A stretch of 64,000 nt of DNA, taken from assembly GCA_001870995.2 (NCBI GenBank), contig MLAV02000021.1:1-64000 (forward strand), written 5' to 3'. The position numbers and the translations under genes were made by a program. This DNA is from Chitinophaga sp. CB10 (GTDB lineage Bacteria > Bacteroidota > Bacteroidia > Chitinophagales > Chitinophagaceae). Positions 14,838-23,980 of the stretch are shown here, in pieces; within the stretch, counting starts at the first letter, position 1, and each line of letters begins with the position of its first letter. Under the pieces are notes generated by a model, which made no database searches, was not told the DNA's origin, and saw nothing but the letters and a program-made list of their open reading frames with translations.

Positions 14838-17543
14838 ATGTTGACTAAAGCTCTCGACGTCGTTAAAGACCTGCTCGTATTGCTATTCCTCCATTTCCGG
14901 GCAGTCTTCAAAAAGCTGAATCGCGCCAAGGATGGCATTCCCCTGCGTTATCTCGCATCGGACTTTATCAGCGTGCTGCATAGTTGCGCCATGTTTACCG
15001 TTCTCACTATGCTGGCATTTTTCATTTTCAACGTACTGCCGCAAGGCAGGGATGTACTGCTTATCATCGTGGAAGAAATTGCCGTACAGCACCGGGTAGG
15101 TAGCCTGTTCTGGCTGCTGGGCGGCGTTACGGCATGGAGCGTGGTGTCCGAATTTGGAACCCGCTACAGTATTTATGTGACGGACAACTCCGGCAGAAGC
15201 CTGCCGGAAGAACGGGTGGAGTGGCGCAAGGTGGTACAGGAAACCGTTGCGCAGCTATTCCTGCTGCTGCCGTTCTTCATCGTCTTCCTCGGTTTCCTGC
15301 GCAATTACCTGCAGGATACCACCCTCACCACCAGCCAGAAGAACTGGGGCTTCGGTATTCCCGTAGGCTGCCTCTACCTGGTGATGAACCTGGTGGTCCG
15401 CTCTTACTTCTGCGATACGGAAGTGGAGCAAAAGATCGACCGGCACAAGGCTACCAACAAGCGCCTGAGCAGAGTGCCCGATAAAGTCGCCGATGCCAAG
15501 CTGGCTAAAACCATCGCGCGGCCGCAAAAGCCGGATGGCATCTTCTCCTTCTTCCAGCTCAATGAACAGGAGCAAGCCTGGTGCAGTAAGCTGATAGGGA
15601 TTTACAACACCTTTGTATTCGCCATCCGCAAGCCCTCTAACTTTCAGCCTGCGATCAATGAACCGCTGGAAAAATTTACGGACCAGTTTTCCAAACTAAA
15701 CAGCACTACGGAACAACTGCACTTCCTGCAACGGGAGGACCATATGCCGGATAATACCCGCATCCCCGCGGATTTTATCCCAATCAAATTCACGCAGGAC
15801 CCTGACAAGCCGGATGGCCAGTTCCGCTGGGTGTTTAAAATACCGCTGGATTTCTATGCAGACCTGCACCGGCAAATCAAATGGGTATCGCTTACCTGCC
15901 TCGGGGTGTTTATCGTGGTGTGCTTCCTGCCGCTGAATATCTATCCGCTGATTGGTTCGCCGGGCCTGGTAATCATCGCTATCACCTGCTGGCTGGGCAT
16001 GTACCTGGGGCTGTTGTATCTCGACTATGCGCAGCTGCGGGACAAACAGTTTTCCCTGCGCTTCCTCATCTTTGTATTACTGGTTGTCAGCTCCTTCATC
16101 AATAACGATCACCAGGTGCGTTATAATGATACCGGCCGGAACGACAACCGGCCTTCCCTCGCTACGCACTTCGACCGCTGGTTCGAGGATTATAAAAAGG
16201 ATTCCCTGCATACCCGTTATTACTTCCGGTGGATACAGGATACGCCGGTGGCCAGGTTCAGGTACCCGGTGATTTTCGTGTGCGCGGAAGGGGGAGCCTT
16301 GCGCACCGCAGCTTTTGCCGCTCAAACCCTCAGTTTCCTCCAGGATAATTTTGTACGGGAAAAAGATTCCTTCATTTACCGTAAAGCGCTGGAGATGGAC
16401 GATTCCGCCCGCAAAAACGGCCTTCCTGCGGATAACCTTGCCCGTTACTTCCAGCGAAAAGTAGAGCGGGAAGAAGTAGGCAAGGATTTCAAGAAAGCGG
16501 TATATGCCTATTCCGGCGTATCAGGCGGCGCGCTGGGCCTCGCGTTCTTTAACGCGATCGCCTATATGACGCCGGGCTTCAAGCGGAGGGAAGATTCCCT
16601 CAGCATCCTTACCCGCACCTTCTTCACGCAGGATTACCTCTCGCCGGTGATCGGGAAAATGTTTTACGGGGATTTCGTGAACCTGTTTTTACCATTTCAT
16701 ATCGAGTACTTCGACCGCGCCATAGCCCTGGAAGAAAGCTGGGAACACGGTTTTATGGAAACGGTGACCAGCAGCTCCACCGACATTTTCTCGGAAGATT
16801 TCCTATCCCTTTATCCGCAAAATCACAAATACCCTGCGCTGTTTATCAACACGACGGAAGTGGAGTCAGGGTTGCCCTGCTGGCTCACGAATGTGCGGCC
16901 GGATAGCAGTATGGCGCTGTGGCAGCGGCGCGACCTCCTGCAGCGGAAGGTCAAAGGCGGCATCAACTACAGTACCATGGTCAATTTCAGCTCCCGCTTC
17001 CCGCTGTTTTCCCCTGCTGCCAACCTGCGGCAGAACTCCAATATGAAGCTGCACTATGTAGATGGCGGATATGCGGAAAACACCGGCGCCGGCACCATGC
17101 TGGAAGTCTTGCAGGCGCTGAAAAGGAAGTCCGCCTACTTCAAAAAAGACGAAGTGGTGCCATTTGTGATCGTCCTAAAATTCAGTGATGAAAAATCGGA
17201 TGATTTCGAAAACATCAACCTGGGCAACGAGGTCATGGAAGTTTTGCTGGGTATCAACAACGCCCGCAGCGGCCGGTCGACCATGGCTCTGACGCAGCTG
17301 GCGCGCTATACAGAGCGGGACCTCCACGGAAGGTTCATTGCTTTATCGCTCGATAAAACGGGCAGCCAGGTACCGCTCAACTGGGTGCTCTCCGGCACGA
17401 GCATACAGAACCTGCAAAGCGATATAGAGGAGAAGTGGAAGAACCGCATGGTCAATGACCTGAATCAATTCTTCCTGCTGAATAACGAATGTGTGCTGAT
17501 GGCGGATACGGCGCGCGCGGCGGCCTGCCGGATACCAAGGTGA
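14838..17543 (+). CDS. Multi-spanning membrane patatin-like phospholipase
   Basis: A 901-residue protein with membrane and catalytic parts. The N-terminal part has about four transmembrane segments (about 48-70, 85-105, 137-157, 172-190). After a soluble insert come three more (about 348-368, 376-398, 406-422). The C-terminal patatin domain follows: a glycine-rich anion hole in FVCAEGGALRTAAF, nucleophile Ser562 in YSGVSGGALG, and Asp742 in VDGGYAENTGAG. Patatins use this Ser-Asp pair to cleave acyl esters of lipids. The domain is longer than usual, with insertions between the two motifs. No signal peptide is needed. Function is probably lipid hydrolysis at the inner membrane; the side of the membrane is not determined. 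Confidence 0.82.
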   Translation: MLTKALDVVKDLLVLLFLHFRAVFKKLNRAKDGIPLRYLASDFISVLHSCAMFTVLTMLAFFIFNVLPQGRDVLLIIVEEIAVQHRVGSLFWLLGGVTAWSVVSEFGTRYSIYVTDNSGRSLPEERVEWRKVVQETVAQLFLLLPFFIVFLGFLRNYLQDTTLTTSQKNWGFGIPVGCLYLVMNLVVRSYFCDTEVEQKIDRHKATNKRLSRVPDKVADAKLAKTIARPQKPDGIFSFFQLNEQEQAWCSKLIGIYNTFVFAIRKPSNFQPAINEPLEKFTDQFSKLNSTTEQLHFLQREDHMPDNTRIPADFIPIKFTQDPDKPDGQFRWVFKIPLDFYADLHRQIKWVSLTCLGVFIVVCFLPLNIYPLIGSPGLVIIAITCWLGMYLGLLYLDYAQLRDKQFSLRFLIFVLLVVSSFINNDHQVRYNDTGRNDNRPSLATHFDRWFEDYKKDSLHTRYYFRWIQDTPVARFRYPVIFVCAEGGALRTAAFAAQTLSFLQDNFVREKDSFIYRKALEMDDSARKNGLPADNLARYFQRKVEREEVGKDFKKAVYAYSGVSGGALGLAFFNAIAYMTPGFKRREDSLSILTRTFFTQDYLSPVIGKMFYGDFVNLFLPFHIEYFDRAIALEESWEHGFMETVTSSSTDIFSEDFLSLYPQNHKYPALFINTTEVESGLPCWLTNVRPDSSMALWQRRDLLQRKVKGGINYSTMVNFSSRFPLFSPAANLRQNSNMKLHYVDGGYAENTGAGTMLEVLQALKRKSAYFKKDEVVPFVIVLKFSDEKSDDFENINLGNEVMEVLLGINNARSGRSTMALTQLARYTERDLHGRFIALSLDKTGSQVPLNWVLSGTSIQNLQSDIEEKWKNRMVNDLNQFFLLNNECVLMADTARAAACRIPR

Positions 17544-17560
17544 ATAGGGGGATGACATAG

Positions 17561-17596
17561 TAAATAGCCGTGTCCCTTCTAAATAGCCGCATCCCT
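17561..17596. repeat. Two-copy 17-bp direct repeat
   Basis: TAAATAGCCG-YR-TCCCT occurs at 17561-17577 and 17580-17596, with a 19-base period and two differences. It lies between the patatin stop and the gcvP terminator. Confidence 0.45.
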
Positions 17597-17632
17597 GGTA
17601 ATTCGCTGTATTCTCTGGCTTATAAATAAAAA

Positions 17633-17660
17633 AAAAGTCCGCCGGTTCCGGCGGACTTTT
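17633..17660. terminator. Bidirectional terminator between the patatin gene and gcvP
   Basis: GTCCGCCGG (17637-17645) and CCGGCGGAC (17648-17656) are flanked by an A-run on the left and TTTT on the right. It serves both convergent genes. Confidence 0.85.
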
Positions 17661-17684
17661 ACTATGTGCTTTTCCTGGTAAAAC

Positions 17685-20546
17685 TTATGCGTTCACCTCC
17701 TCATAAGCACTAACGGGTTCGCAGGTGCAGATGAGGTTCCTGTCGCCATGCGTATTATTCACGCGGCTGACAGATGGCCAGAATTTATTCAGCTTCACAT
17801 ATTCCAGCGGGTAAGCGGCCTGCTGACGGCTGTAAGGATGGTTCCATTCATCAGCGGTGATTACAAACTGTGTATGTGGCGCGTTTTTAAGTACGTTGTC
17901 CTGTTTGTCGGCCCTGCCTTCTTCAATAGCGCGGATTTCTTCGCGGATAGACAGCATGGCGTCGCAGAAGCGATCCAGTTCGCCTTTGTCTTCACTTTCA
18001 GTAGGCTCAATCATGATAGTGCCGGCAACCGGGAAGCTCATGGTAGGAGCGTGGAAGCCATAATCCATCAGGCGTTTGGCCACATCTTCCGCTTCAATAC
18101 CGGCAGTAGCTTTGAACGGACGCAGGTCCACGATGAACTCGTGTGCGCAGGTACCGTTGCTGCCGCTGTAGAGGATGTCGTACGCTTTTTCCAGTCTTGC
18201 CTTCATGTAGTTGGCATTCAGGATTGCGTACATAGAAGCCGCTTTTACGCCGGTATAACCGAGCATGCGGATATAAGCGTAGGAGATGAGCAGGATGCTG
18301 GCGGAACCATAAGGAGCTGCGGAAACTGCGTTGCTGGCAGCGCTGTTGTTCAGTTCCACATGGCCCGGGAGGAATGGCGTGAGGTGTTTGGCCACGCAGA
18401 TCGGACCCATGCCGGGGCCGCCGCCACCGTGAGGGATCGCGAAGGTTTTGTGCAGGTTCAGGTGGCAAACGTCCGCACCGATGAGGCCCGGAGCGGTGAG
18501 TCCTACCTGGGCGTTCATGTTGGCGCCGTCCATATATACTTGTCCGCCGTACTGGTGTACGGTATCGCAGATTTCTTTCACGCTCTCCTCGTAAATACCG
18601 TAGGTAGAAGGATAGGTGATCATGATACCGGCGAGGTCTTTTGCGTGTGCTTCCGCTTTCGCTTTCAGGTCAGCCACGTCGATATAACCGTTTTCCAGCG
18701 CTTTTACTACTACCACCTTGAAACCAGCCATTACAGCGGATGCAGGGTTGGTGCCGTGAGCGGAGATAGGGATCAGCATCACGTTACGGTGACCTTCACC
18801 ACGGCTCTCATGGTAATCGCGGATAACGAGCAGGCCGGCGTATTCGCCCTGGGCGCCGCTGTTTGGCTGCAGGCTGCAGGAGTCGAAACCGGTGATAGTG
18901 CTCAGGTATTGACCCAGTTCGGTGATCATCTGCTGATAACCGCCGGTCTGGTCTTTTGGTGCAAAAGGGTGGATCTTGCTCCAGTGTGCCCAACTCAATG
19001 GAATCATTTCGGTAGCTGCATTCAGTTTCATGGTGCAGGAGCCGAGGGAGATCATGGAGGTGTTCAGGGAGAGGTCCTTGTTTTCCAGCAGTTTCAGGTA
19101 GCGCATCATCAGCGATTCGCTGTGGTAGCTGTTGAAGTGCGGGTGGGTAAGGTAAGGGGAAGTACGTACCAGCGCTGAAGGGATAGCGGTTTCGGTAGCG
19201 TTGACTTCATTCGCGTCAGTATTACCTGCGCCAAATATGCCGAGGATATCGTTGATATCACCGATAGTGGTTGTCTCGTCGAGAGAGATACCAACGCTGC
19301 CGTTAGCGAAGTAACGGAAGTTGATACCTGCACCAGTGGCTTTTGCCTTCACATCGGCGCCGCTAACCACGATCGTGTCGAAGTAGTGGCTGGCTGCCAG
19401 TTGGAGGCCTTTCGCGGCGAGTTTGCCGGCGAGGGTGCTGGTCAGTTTCGCTACGCGGGTAGCGATGTTTTTGAGGCCCTGTGGACCGTGGTACACGGCG
19501 TACATAGCCGCCATATTCGCCAGCAGCGCCTGGGCGGTACAGATGTTGGAAGTAGCTTTTTCACGTTTGATGTGCTGCTCGCGGGTCTGTAAAGCCATGC
19601 GCAGTGCGCGGTTGCCCTGCGCGTCGATGCTCACACCGATGATACGGCCGGGGATAGTACGTTTGAACTCATCTTTCACGGCGAAGAATGCAGCGTGCGG
19701 ACCACCGAAGCCCAAAGGCACGCCGAAGCGCTGTGCGGAGCCCAGTGCGGCGTCAGCGCCCAGCTCGCCCGGAGAGGTCAGCAGGGTCAGTGCCAGCAGG
19801 TCCGTAGCCATGGCTACATAAGCGCCGGCAGCGTGTACTTTCGCGATGAAATCCTGGTAGTTTTCAACCCCGCCAATATTGTTGGGATATTGCACCAGCG
19901 CGCCGAAGAATGTTTCGTCGATGCTGGCAGTTTTATAGTCGCCCGTTACCACCTCGATGTTCAGCGGGGTAGCGCGGGTATGGATTACGTCCAGTGTCTG
20001 CGGATAGATATGTTCATCCACAAAGAACTTAGGCCTGCTCAGGTTGGCGTGGTCCCTGTTGAGGGAGTTAAAGAACATGGTCATTGCTTCTGCGGCGGCA
20101 GTGGCTTCGTCCAGCAGGGAAGCGTTGGCAATAGGCAGTCCGGTCAGGTCGCTTACCATGGTCTGGTAGTTCAGCAGGCTTTCCAGGCGGCCCTGGGAAA
20201 TCTCTGCCTGGTACGGCGTGTATTGCGTGTACCATCCCGGGTTTTCGAACACGTTACGCAGGATCACGCTGGGCGTGATGGTGTCGAAATAACCCTGACC
20301 GATATAGCTGCGGTAAACCTGGTTCTTCAATGAAACTTCTTTGAGATGGCGCAGGTAGTCGCTCTCACTCATAGCGGCAGGAATTGCCAGAGGCGTCTGC
20401 ATACGGATGGCGCCAGGTACAGTTTTGTTGATCAGCTCATCCAGGCTGCCGGTACCGATGGTCTCCAGCATCTGGCTCTTTTCAGCTTCATTCGGCCCAA
20501 TGTGACGGTGCACGAATTCATTTTGTTGAATATCAAAAAGATTCAT
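17685..20546 (-). CDS. gcvP: Glycine dehydrogenase (decarboxylating), P-protein
   Basis: A 953-residue fused P-protein of the glycine cleavage system. It decarboxylates glycine and passes the aminomethyl group to lipoyl GcvH in the cytoplasm. The PLP lysine is Lys700 in NLHKTFAIPHGGGG. The start MNLFDIQQNEFVHRHIGP is typical, so the start is 20546 rather than in-frame methionines further upstream. A good promoter lies at 20577-20608, beyond this start, which supports it. gcvH and gcvT are not in the window, so the system is dispersed, as is common in Bacteroidota. Confidence 0.97.
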   Translation of the reverse strand: MNLFDIQQNEFVHRHIGPNEAEKSQMLETIGTGSLDELINKTVPGAIRMQTPLAIPAAMSESDYLRHLKEVSLKNQVYRSYIGQGYFDTITPSVILRNVFENPGWYTQYTPYQAEISQGRLESLLNYQTMVSDLTGLPIANASLLDEATAAAEAMTMFFNSLNRDHANLSRPKFFVDEHIYPQTLDVIHTRATPLNIEVVTGDYKTASIDETFFGALVQYPNNIGGVENYQDFIAKVHAAGAYVAMATDLLALTLLTSPGELGADAALGSAQRFGVPLGFGGPHAAFFAVKDEFKRTIPGRIIGVSIDAQGNRALRMALQTREQHIKREKATSNICTAQALLANMAAMYAVYHGPQGLKNIATRVAKLTSTLAGKLAAKGLQLAASHYFDTIVVSGADVKAKATGAGINFRYFANGSVGISLDETTTIGDINDILGIFGAGNTDANEVNATETAIPSALVRTSPYLTHPHFNSYHSESLMMRYLKLLENKDLSLNTSMISLGSCTMKLNAATEMIPLSWAHWSKIHPFAPKDQTGGYQQMITELGQYLSTITGFDSCSLQPNSGAQGEYAGLLVIRDYHESRGEGHRNVMLIPISAHGTNPASAVMAGFKVVVVKALENGYIDVADLKAKAEAHAKDLAGIMITYPSTYGIYEESVKEICDTVHQYGGQVYMDGANMNAQVGLTAPGLIGADVCHLNLHKTFAIPHGGGGPGMGPICVAKHLTPFLPGHVELNNSAASNAVSAAPYGSASILLISYAYIRMLGYTGVKAASMYAILNANYMKARLEKAYDILYSGSNGTCAHEFIVDLRPFKATAGIEAEDVAKRLMDYGFHAPTMSFPVAGTIMIEPTESEDKGELDRFCDAMLSIREEIRAIEEGRADKQDNVLKNAPHTQFVITADEWNHPYSRQQAAYPLEYVKLNKFWPSVSRVNNTHGDRNLICTCEPVSAYEEVNA

Positions 20547-20576
20547 GATGTAAGCAGGTAGTTTGAATAGAATGCG

Positions 20577-20608
20577 CAAAGCTATGACGATTTTTAGCAA
20601 CCGCCAAA
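20577..20608 (-). promoter_or_regulatory. Promoter of gcvP
   Basis: On the minus strand TTTG (20605-20608) is followed by a 20-base spacer and TAGCTTTG (20577-20584), an exact match to the Bacteroidota promoter. Confidence 0.65.
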
Positions 20609-20696
20609 CCTCCGCCACCAGGCTGGTTAAAACAGTGATAAAAGGACTATTTCCGGTATAAAGGAATGTCATAGTATTGTCCATTGCCGAAATACC

Positions 20697-20704
20697 TATC
20701 TTTG
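20697..20704 (+). promoter_or_regulatory. -7 element of the YkgJ-type gene
   Basis: TATCTTTG ends seven bases before ATG 20711, so the transcript would have almost no leader. A TTG lies 17 bases upstream; the -33 match is weak. Confidence 0.5.
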
Positions 20705-20710
20705 CAGCAA

Positions 20711-21205
20711 ATGAGCAATATTTTAGAAAACTGGGAACAAAAAGCCAGGGATAAACAAAAAGCCAACAAACAGTTCCTGCAAAAATTGAATTCCCGCCGT
20801 GGTAAAGGCGTTGAGAAGCTGCTCCCGGAGCTGCATGACGAGGCATTCAGCAAGATCGACTGCCTGCAGTGCGCCGGATGTTGCAAAACTATCAGTCCGC
20901 GTTTCAAAGCCCCAGATATCAAAAGGATCTCCAAACACCTGGGCATGAAGGAAGCCGCCTTCATTGATACCTACCTGAAAATTGACAGCGATGAGGATTA
21001 TGTGGTGAAGTTCAGTCCCTGCCCGTTCCTCGGCGAGGATAACTATTGCAGTATATACGATGTACGGCCGGGCGATTGCCACAACTATCCCTATACGGAC
21101 AGTTACGACTTCTTCAAACGGCCCAATATTACCTATATGAACAGTACTACCTGCCCGGCAGTGTATTACGTACTGGAAAGATTAAAAGAAGAAATGAAGC
21201 TCTGA
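20711..21205 (+). CDS. YkgJ-family cysteine-cluster protein
   Basis: A 164-residue soluble protein with the YkgJ/CxxCxxCC signature: CLQCAGCC near residues 57-63, then CPFLGEDNYCSIYDVRPGDCHNYPY and a final TTCPAVYYVLERL. The cysteines probably bind zinc or an iron-sulphur centre. The family is widespread with no settled function. The start MSNILENWEQKA fits the -7 element that ends seven bases earlier; the upstream in-frame ATG 20684 would place the promoter inside the gene. It is divergent from gcvP and ends seven bases before the convergent MFS gene. Confidence 0.85.
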   Translation: MSNILENWEQKARDKQKANKQFLQKLNSRRGKGVEKLLPELHDEAFSKIDCLQCAGCCKTISPRFKAPDIKRISKHLGMKEAAFIDTYLKIDSDEDYVVKFSPCPFLGEDNYCSIYDVRPGDCHNYPYTDSYDFFKRPNITYMNSTTCPAVYYVLERLKEEMKL

Positions 21206-21212
21206 CGGCAGG

Positions 21213-22466
21213 TCAGGGCTTCAGGTCCAGCTTGCGCATGGCAGGCGAAATAACATAGGTGGTGATCACAACGCCCAGGGTTACACAGCCGCCGAATACC
21301 ACAGAGGGCACCAGCCCGATGGCCCTTGCCATAAACCCGCTTTCAAACGCTCCCAGCTCATTGGAGCTACCTACGAACATAGAACTCACAGAGGCTACAC
21401 GGCCACGCATATCGTCCGGCGTTTTCAGCTGCAGGATGGTTTGGCGGATTACCACGCTCACCCCGTCAAACACGCCGCTGAACAGCAGGGCGGCCAGCGA
21501 TAAAATGAAGCTGGTGGATAATCCGAATACAATGATGGTAAGGCCGAAGCAGAACACGGCTGCCAGGAGTTTAATACCGGGTTTTTTATTAAGCGGCTTA
21601 TGCGCCAGGATAAACATGGTGATAAGGGAACCCACTGCCGGCGCTGATCTGAGGATACCGTATTCCAGCGAGCCTACGTGCAGTACGTCCGTCGCAAATA
21701 CCGGCAGCATGGCTATGGCGCCGCCAAACAGCACGGCAAACATATCCAGCGCCATGGCATTAAGCACCACCTTGGTATTCCAAACGAACTTCATGCCTTT
21801 TGTCAGGCCTTCCAGGAAGCTTTCGCCCTGGTTTTTATAGTAGATGGGTTTGGGTTGTATTTTGAGAAGACTGTAAAGCGGCGCCAGGAGAATGAATACG
21901 ACCAATAACATAGACCAGTGGACGCCAAAGAGGTAAATCAAAAATCCCCCTAAAGCCGGTCCCAGTACCCCGCCAATCTGCCAGGCGGAACTGCTCCACG
22001 TAGAGGCGTTGGCGTACAGCTGTTTGGGCACGAGGAGGGACAGTAGGGTAAAGGTGGACGGGCTGGTAAAGGCCCTGACTACGCCGCCGAGGAATACCAG
22101 CGTGTAGATCATCATCAGCACGTGATGGGTGGAGATGCCTTGCACGGCTCTATCCCAGGTGAGTAAGAACAGGCCGGTGGAAATGAACAGGTAGGCGATG
22201 ATACATTTCAGCAGCAAACCCCGCTTTTCCCGCTTATCCACAATATGCCCGGCAAAGGGCGCCAGCAGTACCGCCGGTATTACCTCTGCCAATCCTATCA
22301 GGCCCAGCGCAAACGGATCTCTCGCCAGTTCATTCACTTTCCACTCAATGATGGCAAATTGCATCGCCAGTGCAAATACAATAGCAAAGCGTATTACAAG
22401 GTAATAGTTGAATTCCGGGTAACGTAGTGAAGCATATGCGTCCGCCCTGTTAGGTGTCGTGTCCAA
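21213..22466 (-). CDS. MFS transporter
   Basis: A 417-residue inner-membrane protein with about twelve hydrophobic segments, the usual MFS number. The loop between helices 2 and 3 carries the family motif as GHIVDKREKRG. The central loop (near GESFLEGLTKGMKFVW) has charged residues. It resembles the MFS group that includes enterobactin exporter EntS-like and MFS_3 proteins. The substrate cannot be inferred. The convergent neighbour ends only seven bases away and no terminator is visible between them. Confidence 0.88.
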   Translation of the reverse strand: MDTTPNRADAYASLRYPEFNYYLVIRFAIVFALAMQFAIIEWKVNELARDPFALGLIGLAEVIPAVLLAPFAGHIVDKREKRGLLLKCIIAYLFISTGLFLLTWDRAVQGISTHHVLMMIYTLVFLGGVVRAFTSPSTFTLLSLLVPKQLYANASTWSSSAWQIGGVLGPALGGFLIYLFGVHWSMLLVVFILLAPLYSLLKIQPKPIYYKNQGESFLEGLTKGMKFVWNTKVVLNAMALDMFAVLFGGAIAMLPVFATDVLHVGSLEYGILRSAPAVGSLITMFILAHKPLNKKPGIKLLAAVFCFGLTIIVFGLSTSFILSLAALLFSGVFDGVSVVIRQTILQLKTPDDMRGRVASVSSMFVGSSNELGAFESGFMARAIGLVPSVVFGGCVTLGVVITTYVISPAMRKLDLKP

Positions 22467-22586
22467 TCTGTTGAATTTTAAAACGAAGTTAAAATAAAAG
22501 CAAAAAATGCGTCATTCCGCTTATCAAATGTTTATACATTTTTCGGGGAGATGATTACTTTTATCCTGCTAAATTCCTGCACTTAT

Positions 22587-23807
22587 ATGAAAAATCATCG
22601 ATTTGTAAGCCTGATCTTATTATCTGTACTAAATGCTGTAATTGTCCAGGCAGGACCCGGCACGCCGGAAGCCGAACCACCCGCGCGCAAAGTCAAGCTG
22701 CAACTGGTTACCGACAGGTTTATCTCTCCTGTAAATATGGCCGTACCCCATGATGGCAGCGGGCGGCTCTTCTTCTGCCAGAAGGAAGGAAAGGTATGGA
22801 TCGTGCAAAACGGCAAGCTGCTGCCCACTCCTTTTGCGGACGTGGCGGATAAGATGGTGAAAATAAACGCCGCCTATGATGAGCGTGGCCTGCTGGGAAT
22901 GGCATTTCACCCGAAATTCAAACAAAACCGCAAGGTGTACCTCTATTATAGCGCTCCCGTGGCCAACCCCGTAAAAGGACTCAATCACAAAAGCAAACTG
23001 GTGGAATATACGGTATCCGCTTCCAACCCCAACGTGGTAGACCCCGGGTCGGAAAGGGTGCTGCTGGAGCTGAACCAGCCGGAATCCAACCACAACGGCG
23101 GGCAGCTGGCCTTCGGGCCGGATGGCTACCTGTATGTAGGCCTCGGTGATGGCGGCGGTGGCGGCGACAAGCACGGCACTATCGGCAATGGCCAGGACCT
23201 CGGCACCATCCTGGGGAAAATAATCCGCATCGACGTGAATGGCATCCCTTATAAAGTGCCTGCTGACAATCCTTTCGTGAAAACCGCCGGCGCCCGCGGG
23301 GAAATCTGGGCCTATGGCCTGCGTAACCCATGGCGCTTCTCCTTTGACCGGGCAAACGGCCGCCTCTTTGCCGGCGACGTTGGGCAGAATCTTTATGAAG
23401 AGGTGGATATCATCCGGAAAGGCGGTAACTACGGCTGGCGTATTATGGAAGGGTATCACGACTTCAACGTACCTGCCGGCACGGACAAATCCAAGCTGAT
23501 ACCACCGATCCATGAGTACAACCATGACCTCGGCATCAGTATTACAGGCGGTTATGTATATCGCGGTTCTGCCATACCATCACTGAAAGGGCTATACGTT
23601 TTCGGGGATTATAATGGCAAGGCTTTTGTCCTGATACAGAACGGTAGTAAATGGGAACGGGCTGATTTACAATTTACCAACCGCCCCGCGGACAACCTGC
23701 AGATCCTCAGCTGGGGCGAAGATGAACAAGGGGAACTGTACATGCTCACCAGCGCCTCCACCAGCAATGGTTTCAAAGGAGCTGTCTACAAACTGGTAAA
23801 AGACTAA
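22587..23807 (+). CDS. Exported PQQ-type sugar dehydrogenase (sorbosone/aldose dehydrogenase family)
   Basis: A 406-residue protein with a signal peptide (KNHRFVSLILLSVLNAVIVQA). The beta-propeller family is clear from PVNMAVPHDGSGRLFFCQKEGKVW, DERGLLGMAFHPKF, NHNGGQLAFGPDGYLYVGLGDGGGGGD, YGLRNPWRFSFDR and GGNYGWRIMEGYHDF. Members oxidise aldoses with PQQ and calcium in the periplasm, though many lack proven activity. ATG 22587 is chosen over an in-frame ATG at 22551 because it gives a normal signal peptide. It stands alone between a divergent MFS gene and the S41 protease. Confidence 0.9.
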   Translation: MKNHRFVSLILLSVLNAVIVQAGPGTPEAEPPARKVKLQLVTDRFISPVNMAVPHDGSGRLFFCQKEGKVWIVQNGKLLPTPFADVADKMVKINAAYDERGLLGMAFHPKFKQNRKVYLYYSAPVANPVKGLNHKSKLVEYTVSASNPNVVDPGSERVLLELNQPESNHNGGQLAFGPDGYLYVGLGDGGGGGDKHGTIGNGQDLGTILGKIIRIDVNGIPYKVPADNPFVKTAGARGEIWAYGLRNPWRFSFDRANGRLFAGDVGQNLYEEVDIIRKGGNYGWRIMEGYHDFNVPAGTDKSKLIPPIHEYNHDLGISITGGYVYRGSAIPSLKGLYVFGDYNGKAFVLIQNGSKWERADLQFTNRPADNLQILSWGEDEQGELYMLTSASTSNGFKGAVYKLVKD

Positions 23808-23980
23808 ATAATCCTGCTGCAACCGCCAAACATAACTACTGCCTTAACCGTTATCAGCTTAGGGAGGACGGGCATTTCAGCCCGGCCAAATTTTTGTTAA
23901 AAAGGTAGATATTCCGGCTGGCAACGGATGAATTTACTTTATATTTGATTTGACAATATTTTTGTTCAATAGTGTTACAT

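Noticed and set aside
17748..19178. Long open frame antisense to gcvP
   Set aside because: It is a by-product of codon usage in gcvP, which has a clear family match.
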